NCBI GenBank assembly: GCA_020635905.1
Contig: JACJYV010000002.1
Span: 1,337,311-1,401,310, forward strand
DNA length: 64,000 bases
Direction: 5' to 3'
Origin: Bacteroidia bacterium
GTDB taxonomy: Bacteria; Bacteroidota; Bacteroidia; J057; JADKCL01
Shown: piece by piece, positions 19,401 to 26,190 of the stretch
Layout: each line of letters starts with the position of its first letter
Position numbering within the stretch: position 1 is the first letter of the stretch
Program-made: the position numbers and the translations under genes
The notes under the pieces: generated by a model
Told to the model about the DNA's origin: nothing
Seen by the model: only the letters and a program-made list of their open reading frames with translations
The model's database searches: none

Positions 19401-22040
19401 ACCGGTCTGCTGGTTCAGGAAAATCTTCGCAACCGGGTGGCCAGTATTGAATACCACGACTTGCCCGGCCAGGGAGCAAAATATGCCTCTCATTACAGCT
19501 ATGATGCCCACGGCAATGTCAAAGACCTGATCCAGGAAATCAAGGCTCTTCAGTTTCTCGGACAGGAATACAAACACATGGAGTATGACTATGACCTGGT
19601 GGGTGGAAATGTGAATGTATTTCGGTATCAGCCTGGCAAGGTGGACCAGTGGTTGCATCGCTATTACTACGACGACAACCTGCGCCTGAAGCTGGTGGAA
19701 ACCAGCCGCAATGGAGTTACCTGGGATCGGGAAGCAAAATATTTTTACTATCTGCACGGACCCCTCGCCCGGGTTGAAACCGGCCATGATAAGGTTCAGG
19801 GGCAGGACTATTATTACACCATTCAGGGATGGCTGCGCGGCATGAACAGCGGCACCCTCAACGAAAGCCGTGACCCTGCCCGCGATGGATATACGGGCAC
19901 CTCCAATTGGGTGGACAGCCGCATAGGACGGGACGAAATTGGTTTCGAATTGGGGTATTTTAAGGGGGACTACACCCCCATCAATGCCTACCTCCCGGCC
20001 AACCAGCCAATTACGGGCATTCAGCCAGGTGTGCCGCTGGATGTGGATCAGGTTGATTTGTATAATGGCAACATCTCTTACCTCGTTTCTGCTATCCGCA
20101 AGTTTATGACCAATCCCGGCGATATTCCCTTGTTTAAGCGGTATCGTTATGACCAACTGAACCGCATCAAGGAGATGCAGGTATGGGAAGACCAGGGCCT
20201 GGTGGCGAATAATATGTGGCGAAACTCTGCAGCTTCCGTTCCCAAATACCGCACCAGTTATTCCTTTGACCGGAATGGAAACCTGCTCAACCTGACCCGC
20301 AATGCAGGAACCGGCGCAGCCATGGACAATCTGAGCTATCATTACGCTTCCACCAATGGTATGCTGAATAATAACCGTCTCCTGCACGTGAATGATGCGG
20401 TCAGTCCCACCGGGTTGGACGATCTTCAGGATCAGGGGACCTATGTGGCGGGCAACAGTTCCACCCATAACTATGCCTATGACGAAACCGGCAATCTGGT
20501 TCGTGATACCAAAGAAAATATTTCCAACATTCAATGGAATCTCTCGGGCAAAGTTTCCAAAATCACCAAAACCGCAGGCTCACTCGGGTCCATTGAGTTT
20601 GGCTACGATGCCATGGGCATGCGGATTGAGAAATCCACTCAAAATGCAGGTTTGGGAGCCAATGACCCCAAAGACTACACTTACTACGTGCATGATGCCC
20701 AGGGCACACCCATTGCGATGTACACCCGCGAAGTGGTCAATGGCAACTCTACCGAGTACCGCCTGACCGAACTTGGAATCTTTGGTTCCAAACGGATTGG
20801 GATGCTACGAGAAGACCTGCTGATTGAGACCATGCCCTATGGAGGAGGTGGGGGCGGAGGCACCAAAGCACCCGCAGAAGGAAGCTCCAACGATCTGGCC
20901 ACCAGCAGCCAGCAAACCTACAAAGTCGAGCCCATCCCCGGCTCTGGCCCGCTGGTGACCTCCCTGATCTTCGATCACCGCATCGGTGAGCGCATGTACG
21001 AACTGAGCGAGCACCGCGGCAATGTGTGGAGTGTTGTCACCGACCGCAGAATCCCCAAAGATATTAATGCAAATTCCCTCGCTGATTACTATCTTGCTGA
21101 TAACATTAGTTCTTTGGATTATTATCCTTTTGGAATGCAGATGCCAGGGAGAGAGTACTCAGGTGATGAATACAGATATGGTTTCCAGGGCCAGGAGAGG
21201 GATGATGAGGTAAATGGTAACGGCAATAGCTGGAACTACAAGTACCGCATGCACGATCCGCGGGTGGGGAGGTTCTTTGCGGTGGATCCGTTGGCTCCAA
21301 AATATCCGCATTATTCATCTTTCTCCTTTTCAGGAAATCAAGTAATCGATGCAATTGAAATGGAAGGATTGGAACCTTGGGGGGCGGTTTTAAGGTGGGG
21401 AAGGATTTTTGAACCTACATTATCCTTACCAAGAATTGCACTTCCAGTCCCGCCAAGAGTCCCCATTCCTCGAATAGCAATTCCTAACATTGAACAATTA
21501 GTTCCTGAATCTCCCTCTATGCCTCAGTTCCTCAGAGGACCAGGCGGCAGCATTGAGATTCCGCGGGGAGTGGATGTTGATATTTCACCTGAGGCCATAA
21601 GAATTCCAAGCATGGATATTGAAATAATCTATGGCCAAAGGGGCACGACAAATATTGGCACACTTGACGACCCAATGTATAAGGATGGTTATAAAACCAA
21701 AAAGACTTCAAAGGAGTTTAATGAAAAGGTAAAGGACAATGTACCCGACTGGGCAGATGGGCATCAACCAAGAATTGGGGAATCAGGGAAGCAGTTCGCA
21801 AAAAGGTTAATGGATGCGCAAAAAGGAGAAGGGAATTGGAAGGATACGGGCCCAGGATCCGAATTTAGTAAAATCAAAAAATGGGGAGATAACCATTTCA
21901 AAAGTCAATTCTTTATTCAAGATGAAAAGATATGGAATGAGATAAAGGATGATTTTGAAAGCTATGATAAAGATTTAGACGATTACAAGGAACAGATGAA
22001 GGAGTATCGAAAGAGAAATCCCTTTGTCGCAGAATCATAG
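16431..22040 (+). CDS. 3' fragment of RHS toxin gene: RHS repeats, core and variable toxin tip
   Basis: Open from the right IS end (codon TGG at 16392); ATG 16431 is the first possible start, not a native one. Regions in order: a cysteine-rich domain, a jelly-roll module (about residues 480-680), YD/RHS repeats (about 800-1500, such as YYYDLAGNLIQT and YDETGNLVRDT), and the RHS core end (YKYRMHDPRVGRFFAVDPLA, then IEMEGLE). A variable tip of about 220 residues follows: a proline-rich linker, then ESGKQFAKRLMDAQKGEGN and GPGSEFSKIKKWGDNHF. The tip pattern recalls a polymorphic-toxin domain (possibly Ntox33-like). The DNA becomes more AT-rich after about 21380. Without the IS the product is a 2606-aa exported RHS toxin; as it stands this fragment lacks a signal peptide. 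Confidence 0.9.
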   Translation: MANIDTSGCHLSCEDCPREGEPINDGQSYDPYACDTSCKVNWCEYLYQTMLDDVSLGGQYGLVDFGAGPKSVTAVDALSIFSGSNCFSTPGGAPTIAPWQHPCTGYQNGDGTPSLITRADGSVVSPENSTLPEFIANWQPSWAKSLVCYHPEYCAYEYCQSLDGSHDYYTDMLGTDTYTSAEVQGFLNPIGSSTFNFNINLTDPFFDNNLSAYNEIFAKLNNFKPTGMPGGPITMWEAAAQSVNCPAGSAPCNPVFGSNPNTQDEEWKMFRMFYISAVQLIQENYMDPDCKSKIDLIGSSASCNLASWGPKTRRTYDFATSIDGVDLTNYYSIIQNGPIKVQAQIQAHCQTTCESYIPVWKLNLANSNCFSNCGFISGAIEDDFYDALAGVCALGCDAGNSLGSSTTAPGAQYCDNFGCYTSFEEVFANYFPNCFAPNSLTMDCAWEVLNFPRSYGHNSVENEPCVIKNLKWSESFESVSSPTWISDLSFLINDCDENCKSLSMGTSVNCTTNFYNQSGTCLIGNDAVCHHPTFWQGKAAFPDQPNSQFMMVNGKDTCTSAPCAGWKVWEKSIPVGPPYEYEFSFWVKNLDNKYTYPAGWKDPKLEIRVNGSPITGVISVWPGSSWTQIKGTWMGSGPGTTALVSIFSYQYSSQNDFGIDEIEAKSLGGDCCLRCAQLYTSISDISLLYGAGIGHPNFWPIATTYMNQFYGFNYGQSDYEEMYDQCTNAGPDDSLLVVCPIDHEGEFEYFNPCVQDAMNNAWSNATQRYDDYLQGVKADFRRSYTEKCLEAAERFERYYSESEYQYTLYYYDLAGNLIQTVPPEGVTPIVTKALLDQAEDYRNYHSDLQADQDQVVQPPCPNPPCLPQPPVAVHPDHGLQTRYEFNSLNQVAETSTPDRGTTKFWYDNLGRPVYSQDARQAAQPTQDYSYTLYDALGRPIEAGQLKSGQNSGTTSFLQKSFLIGGNNLSTIANSENQFVRTWYDVQGSIPTGLLVQENLRNRVASIEYHDLPGQGAKYASHYSYDAHGNVKDLIQEIKALQFLGQEYKHMEYDYDLVGGNVNVFRYQPGKVDQWLHRYYYDDNLRLKLVETSRNGVTWDREAKYFYYLHGPLARVETGHDKVQGQDYYYTIQGWLRGMNSGTLNESRDPARDGYTGTSNWVDSRIGRDEIGFELGYFKGDYTPINAYLPANQPITGIQPGVPLDVDQVDLYNGNISYLVSAIRKFMTNPGDIPLFKRYRYDQLNRIKEMQVWEDQGLVANNMWRNSAASVPKYRTSYSFDRNGNLLNLTRNAGTGAAMDNLSYHYASTNGMLNNNRLLHVNDAVSPTGLDDLQDQGTYVAGNSSTHNYAYDETGNLVRDTKENISNIQWNLSGKVSKITKTAGSLGSIEFGYDAMGMRIEKSTQNAGLGANDPKDYTYYVHDAQGTPIAMYTREVVNGNSTEYRLTELGIFGSKRIGMLREDLLIETMPYGGGGGGGTKAPAEGSSNDLATSSQQTYKVEPIPGSGPLVTSLIFDHRIGERMYELSEHRGNVWSVVTDRRIPKDINANSLADYYLADNISSLDYYPFGMQMPGREYSGDEYRYGFQGQERDDEVNGNGNSWNYKYRMHDPRVGRFFAVDPLAPKYPHYSSFSFSGNQVIDAIEMEGLEPWGAVLRWGRIFEPTLSLPRIALPVPPRVPIPRIAIPNIEQLVPESPSMPQFLRGPGGSIEIPRGVDVDISPEAIRIPSMDIEIIYGQRGTTNIGTLDDPMYKDGYKTKKTSKEFNEKVKDNVPDWADGHQPRIGESGKQFAKRLMDAQKGEGNWKDTGPGSEFSKIKKWGDNHFKSQFFIQDEKIWNEIKDDFESYDKDLDDYKEQMKEYRKRNPFVAES

Positions 22041-22054
22041 AATAAGTTAAGAAA

Positions 22055-22288
22055 ATGGAAGATGTTTTTTTGGTTTGGCATACGCATATAGATGAAGACT
22101 TGCGGGGTGGAGAAGATGTAAAGTTTATTGGAGTGTTTAGCACGGAAGCAAAAGCATTGGAAATAATTGAAAAATTCAAGTTATTACCTGGGTTTATGGA
22201 ACAGCCAGAAAATTTTGAAATCTCAATCAACGAGATAAATAAATGTGGTTGGGAGGAAGGGTTTTTTACCTACGAACCTCCAGATTAA
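22055..22288 (+). CDS. Probable immunity protein for the RHS tip (DUF7336-like)
   Basis: A 77-aa acidic cytoplasmic protein starting 14 bases after the toxin stop. The pattern FLVWHTH, EDVKFIGVFSTEAKALEIIEK, LPGFMEQP and INKCGWEEGFFTY matches what I recall of the DUF7336 family, small proteins often next to RHS or other polymorphic toxins. Position immediately after the tip, small size and low GC fit a cognate immunity protein that binds the toxin domain in the producer's cytoplasm. The pairing is inferred from position. If the upstream toxin is silenced by the IS, this gene may have lost its own promoter or may protect only against siblings. Confidence 0.7.
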   Translation: MEDVFLVWHTHIDEDLRGGEDVKFIGVFSTEAKALEIIEKFKLLPGFMEQPENFEISINEINKCGWEEGFFTYEPPD

Positions 22289-22396
22289 CTATAGAGGAAA
22301 TGCATTTTCTACAATAGAAGAATAGTATCCCCCAATAGTAAGAAAATTTCCTGCTTTTTAGTAAATGTTTCCTTTGAAATACTGGATTTTATCCCC

Positions 22397-23059
22397 ATGC
22401 CCAAAAACCTCTCCCAAATCCTCCTCCTCGCCGCCTTCCTCACCCTCCTCACCGCCTCCTGCGCCAAAAGCCCAACCGCGTGCTTCTCGCCCTCACAGAC
22501 CACTTCCATCCTGAAGGACACCGTCCACTTCACCAATTGTTCCCTGCATGCCGGGAGTTATAACTGGGAGTTTGGCGACGGCAAGGTATCTCTGGAGGAA
22601 AATCCCGTGCATGTGTATGCGGCACCAGGCACCTACGAAGTGAAACTCTGGGCCTTCGCCGCCAAGGGCAGCGAAATGGAGACCACCACCCAAACCATCA
22701 CCGTAGTGCCACAAAATCACCGCTTCGCGGGGACTTACACAGTCACGGATACCTGGTGTGATTGGGGCGATCCCGCCAATTTCACCCTCACCATCACGCC
22801 CCTGGGCGAGGACTCCCTCATCATTGGAAACTTCGCCCACCGCTTCGATGCACTCAAAGCCTGGATCACCCCCAAAGCCGACAGCCTCTACCTGGTGCGT
22901 GAAGTCGGCATCCTGGACCGCGACGGCCACCAATGGGATATCCACCGCTCATCTGCCCGCCGCGCAGGCGACACCCTTTACCTGTATTCCTGGATCAGCG
23001 ACGCATTTCACAGCAACCAGTACACCTGGTGGCGCTGCCGCGAGACGGCGGTGAAGTGA
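22397..23059 (+). CDS. PKD-domain lipoprotein
   Basis: A 220-aa protein with a signal peptide and lipobox (TLLTASC, Cys at about residue 22). Residues 30-105 form a PKD-like beta-sandwich with the diagnostic YNWEFGDG and PGTYEVKL motifs. The C-terminal 110 residues form a second beta domain (FAGTYTVTDTW, LYLYSWISDAFHSNQYTWWR) that I do not recognise. It is much more GC-rich than the surrounding island, so it may derive from a different chromosomal location. The stop is directly followed by an orphan RHS tip. The first 75 bases are repeated, with changes, at 24534. Confidence 0.8.
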   Translation: MPKNLSQILLLAAFLTLLTASCAKSPTACFSPSQTTSILKDTVHFTNCSLHAGSYNWEFGDGKVSLEENPVHVYAAPGTYEVKLWAFAAKGSEMETTTQTITVVPQNHRFAGTYTVTDTWCDWGDPANFTLTITPLGEDSLIIGNFAHRFDALKAWITPKADSLYLVREVGILDRDGHQWDIHRSSARRAGDTLYLYSWISDAFHSNQYTWWRCRETAVK

Positions 23060-23848
23060 GGTGGGACAATTGGGTGGGGAGGTTCTTTGCAGTGGATCCG
23101 CTGGCGGGGAAGTATCCGCATAACTCGGTTTATGCGTTTAGTGAGAATCGGGTAGTGGATGGGGTTGAGTTAGAGGGGTTGGAAGTAATGTTAACCAAAT
23201 TTGACCCAGGATATAAGGGTACATCATGGCCAACTATTCAGCTCAGCGTGAAAATTTCAGTTGGGGCAAAAGCGTCTCTAAAAGTTGACGTAGGTGGGGC
23301 AAAAATTGGCGGTGCTTTGAATTTTGCAAGTCAGGATGTGTTGAAGGTAGTTTTATCTTCAGATATTGATCAATCAAAAATCAGCTCAGAGCTATATGAA
23401 TGGGTTAATGAAGGAAAGTTTTCGTATCACAAGGGGGCAAAGTTCAATATTTAAACATTACTGCTGGTGCCGAGCTTACTACGACGGAGGAAACCACAAC
23501 AGTAGGTAACGAAGGCTCGTCAGTAGGGCTTAAAGGCTATCGCCAGGGTTTAGAGGGGCCTCAGAGAAAATTAACGAAGATTACCCAAATTCAAAGTGGA
23601 AGTTTTTCTGTTGGAGTTTCTCCTCTGTCTTTAAATGGAGATGGTAGAAAAAAACAATAGTTTTAATTCCAGAAGTAGGTATGCCTATGAGATCAGTAGA
23701 AGAGTCAAAGCCAGAATTTGGAATTGGGCTTTCAAAATCTACGGAAGGTAATGCAAGTACTTCCCAAACATCAGAGAAATCTGGGACAGTAATTGAAGCT
23801 GAAGTTGGCCTTGGGATGATAGCAACTGTGAAATTGACGATAAAATAA
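23060..23848 (+). pseudogene. Orphan RHS C-terminal tip, frameshifted twice, no start
   Basis: Reading from about 23069 gives VGRFFAVDPLAGKYPHNSVY and ENRVVDGVELEGLE, the end of an RHS core, then a new tip rich in Val, Lys and Gly (SVKISVGAKASLKVDVGG, FASQDVLKVVLSSD). The frame stops at 23452-23454 but continues coherently in another frame (NITAGAELTTTEETTTVG to SPLSLNGDGRKK). It shifts again at an A7 run near 23650 (IVLIPEVGMPM to GLGMIATVKLTIK), ending with TAA at 23846-23848. The stretch gggtggggaggttctttgc (23072-23090) is identical to the same place in the main RHS gene (21262-21280), a natural crossover point. It looks like a displaced toxin tip now decaying, unless the shifts are sequencing errors. 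Confidence 0.82.
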
Positions 23849-23858
23849 TAATCCAAAA

Positions 23859-24350
23859 ATGAAAATTTTGAGAATAACTCCAATCGCTTTCTATTTTCTG
23901 ATTCCTTTTTGGGTTGGATGCTCGGAAAAATCGCCTCGAATTGAAATTCCCATTTCACCCAAAAGAATGGAAGTTTTTAAAAATGATCTGCAAAGGAATA
24001 TGGCAGGTGTCATAATTGACTCTATTCGCGGGTTAAGAATTGAGGAGGAAAATGATAAATACAATTATTTTTACCTTAAAGTAAAAAGTGAAGATTCGTT
24101 ATCTGAAATCTCGGAAATTACACGAAAATGTGCGGAAATTATTTCATTTTGCCAACCTTTTAGGATTGATTTAATCATCGACAATTACGAAGATTCAAAA
24201 GAGGATTTTGGATATTCCTTTAATTCCCAAACTCAACAAATATCCATAGATTGGGAAGAAAATTGCTTTGATAATTACGCCCCTGTATACAAAGAAATGC
24301 TGGATTCAATTGGGATTTGGGATGAGGTTTCACAGGAGAATCAAAAATAA
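23859..24350 (+). CDS. Small lipoprotein next to the orphan tip (possible immunity protein)
   Basis: A 163-aa product, ATG 10 bases after the end of the orphan tip. It has a signal peptide and lipobox (PFWVGC, Cys at about residue 21), then an acidic alpha/beta domain with no recognised family. An open frame (GESKIRLEPATFTIIRRP onward) overlaps its end in another frame, so the C-terminus may be shifted. The position mirrors that of immunity genes behind toxin tips; a lipid-anchored immunity protein would suit a toxin acting in the periplasm or at the membrane. Function is inferred from position only. Confidence 0.65.
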   Translation: MKILRITPIAFYFLIPFWVGCSEKSPRIEIPISPKRMEVFKNDLQRNMAGVIIDSIRGLRIEEENDKYNYFYLKVKSEDSLSEISEITRKCAEIISFCQPFRIDLIIDNYEDSKEDFGYSFNSQTQQISIDWEENCFDNYAPVYKEMLDSIGIWDEVSQENQK

Positions 24351-24533
24351 GGCTTGAACCTGCTACATTTACAATTATTAGAAGGCCAATAAAAAGAACA
24401 GGAGGGGCTTATGGCTTTTATAAGTTTGAAAATGACACACTTCCTGTTATGGAAGTGCTAAAAGAAATTCGGAAAAATAATGTAGCAGTAAACTTTCCGC
24501 ATCCTCAAAAGAAATTTCCAAAAACCATCCCCC
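24309..24533 (+). pseudogene. Coding-like remnant without a start
   Basis: A frame different from the upstream lipoprotein is open from about 24320 and reads GESKIRLEPATFTIIRRP, then GAYGFYKFENDTLPVMEVL and EIRKNNVAVNFPHPQKK. This has protein-like composition but no start codon of its own. It stops making sense where the next gene's signal-peptide DNA begins at 24534. It may be the shifted end of the 23859 gene or another cut-off tip or immunity fragment. Confidence 0.35.
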
Positions 24534-24770
24534 ATGCCCAAAATCCCCCAAATCCTCCTTGCCGCATTCCTTACCCTCCTGGCCGCTTCCTGCGCTAAGG
24601 ACCCAGACAGATACAGCCTCAACGGGATGGAAAAAGACGGCGAGTGGAGCGATATGGGAAATCGGGTTGCCAGAAAAAATGAACTGGCAAACACTATTCA
24701 GACTTTTTCACTTCCAGGTCGTTCAGATGGGGCGCAGATCAACAAATTCAAACTAATTTCTAAAAAGTGA
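24534..24770 (+). CDS. Chimeric lipoprotein signal fused to an RHS-core fragment
   Basis: 78 codons. Residues 1-21 (MPKIPQILLAAFLTLLAASC) copy, with a few changes, the lipoprotein signal at 22397. They are followed at once by RYSLNGMEKDGEWSDMGN, which matches the YxFNGMEKDxEWxGxGN segment found in RHS cores just before the DPRxGRF motif. The rest (to KLISKK) is short and unfamiliar. It is most likely a recombination product or relic of a displaced RHS cassette. Whether it is made as a small lipoprotein cannot be told. Confidence 0.5.
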   Translation: MPKIPQILLAAFLTLLAASCAKDPDRYSLNGMEKDGEWSDMGNRVARKNELANTIQTFSLPGRSDGAQINKFKLISKK

Positions 24771-24784
24771 TACATCAAAAAGCA

Positions 24785-25288
24785 ATGAAAATGTACCTTT
24801 TTGTTTTCTTATTTTGTTTTCTCGTTTCCAGTGGCTGTTATTATTCTCCTGGGACATTTGAATGGACTAATTCAGGTGACAACATTTATTCAATGCGAAT
24901 TGAACGAAAAAAGAAGGCTGTGAAAATTGATATTTACGGCAAGATCGAAATGCCTGGATATTCTGATCTTGTTTATTTTAAATGTGAATCAGATTCCTTT
25001 GAAACTTATCAGCAAAACATTTACATAAGCTGCAAAAATTCCTTCCTTGGTTCACGGGATTTGGAGAAATTTCCTGATTCCATACTGGAAATTGATGAGT
25101 GGGAAAAAGGTGTATTACCCGCAAATTTTTATCTGAAGGTTGATGATGACTGTGGGATAGTGGGGACGTATGTTTCAAACATGAATCTGGGAAACAGCAA
25201 TGAATGTAAATTGGAATTTAGGGGGCAACCTGGAGGATTGAGCTGCGATGATTTCATGGGTGTTATGGAAGTAATGAGGATTGAATGA
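24785..25288 (+). CDS. Small lipoprotein of unknown function
   Basis: 167 aa from ATG 24785; an earlier in-frame ATG at 24767 would add six polar residues ahead of the signal peptide and is less likely. The signal peptide and lipobox (LFCFLVSSGC, Cys at about residue 18) predict lipidation. The mature part is beta-rich (FEWTNSGDNIYSMRIERKKK, KIEMPGYSDLVYF, VDDDCGIVGTYVSNM). No family is recognised. It lies in the AT-rich island downstream of a second RHS remnant, so an immunity role is possible, as for the lipoprotein at 23859. Confidence 0.7.
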   Translation: MKMYLFVFLFCFLVSSGCYYSPGTFEWTNSGDNIYSMRIERKKKAVKIDIYGKIEMPGYSDLVYFKCESDSFETYQQNIYISCKNSFLGSRDLEKFPDSILEIDEWEKGVLPANFYLKVDDDCGIVGTYVSNMNLGNSNECKLEFRGQPGGLSCDDFMGVMEVMRIE

Positions 25289-25443
25289 AGCGTACCAATT
25301 TTGATTGGGGGGAATCTCCCTTTTCCCTCAATGTCTCCCATGCAAAGCCTAAAGTATTCCAAACAAACTGCATCGTCCTGAAATTCCTTTACACCCCACA
25401 AGAATATTTAACATAATTCTAAAAATATACCAACCTTCACCAG

Positions 25444-25626
25444 ATGAAATTTAATAAAATCAAGTACTGGCTGTCCGGGAAAAGTAGTATTATTGATTTT
25501 GAGATCGAAACCTGGATTCTCCCCGAAAAGGATGTTGTTTTGAGTTCTTCCCGAATTGCCAAAATTCGTCTGAGCAAGGGTGAGGTAAGTTTGAATTCAA
25601 TAAATACAGCCCATAAAAATTATTGA
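25444..25626 (+). CDS. Small hypothetical protein
   Basis: A 60-aa product (KYWLSGKSSIIDFEIETWIL and SRIAKIRLSKGEVSLNS) of unknown family. Its TGA stop abuts the ATG of the next gene in the same frame. It may be a real small gene, or the N-terminal part of one longer protein split by a nonsense codon. The 25289-25443 gap upstream is AT-rich and shows nothing else. Confidence 0.4.
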   Translation: MKFNKIKYWLSGKSSIIDFEIETWILPEKDVVLSSSRIAKIRLSKGEVSLNSINTAHKNY

Positions 25627-26070
25627 ATGGAGATGGAGTTATTTGGTTTAAAAATCCCGGAAATAATCTTAACCAAAATGAAAAATAATCTTTGGAAAAG
25701 CCCACCTGGAGACGTGGTTCGAAACCTTTGCCCAGGCTATGAAGGCTTTGCTCCAATATTTTTCTCAATTGATCAAATCAGATTTGAAACAGAGGCTTTT
25801 TATGCAATTGCGGCCGGGGACGAAAATCTTAATCCCTGGAATAGAAATGTGATTGGCGTAATTATTAATGGGAAATTTCCTGGCCTGATCAGACCAGAAA
25901 AATTATTAATGATTGGAAGTTGTGGAGCTGATGAACCAATAGCACTTTATTATTTGGAAAGTCAGGAAACCCCTGTGGTAGTTTATGAAGATTGGACTGG
26001 AACTGTTCCTTTTTGGCATCAAATTGCTCCCAATATTGAAACATTTTTAGAGATGTGTGGAATTGGATAA
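25627..26070 (+). CDS. SMI1/KNR4 (SUKH)-like protein, candidate immunity
   Basis: 147 aa starting immediately after the previous stop. The features PGYEGFAPIFFSIDQ, NPWNRNVIGVIINGKFPG, IGSCGADEPIALYYLE, PVVVYEDW and WHQIAPNIETFLEM follow the general plan of SMI1/KNR4 (SUKH) proteins, a common immunity fold in bacterial toxin loci. The similarity is judged by eye and is moderate. No signal peptide, so cytoplasmic. It lies in the immunity-rich island ahead of an IS-interrupted gene. Confidence 0.6.
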   Translation: MEMELFGLKIPEIILTKMKNNLWKSPPGDVVRNLCPGYEGFAPIFFSIDQIRFETEAFYAIAAGDENLNPWNRNVIGVIINGKFPGLIRPEKLLMIGSCGADEPIALYYLESQETPVVVYEDWTGTVPFWHQIAPNIETFLEMCGIG

Positions 26071-26190
26071 TATAAAAACTTAGGACTATGAAAAATGAAT
26101 CAGATATTCTTTCCCTTTTGCAAGATAGATTTTCTTTTCTGGAAGAACTTGGATTTGAGGAGAATCAAAGCAATTCGGAAAAATCACTTA

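Noticed and set aside
19299..20534. 411-codon minus-strand frame opposite the RHS core
   Set aside because: Antisense to RHS repeats with strong protein identity on the plus strand; no start region or domain supports it.
22933..23454. Open frame reading from inside the PKD lipoprotein into the orphan RHS tip, as a single gene
   Set aside because: Its first 40 codons are an out-of-frame reading of the well-formed lipoprotein; only the part after about 23069 is RHS-like, so it is annotated as an orphan tip without a start.
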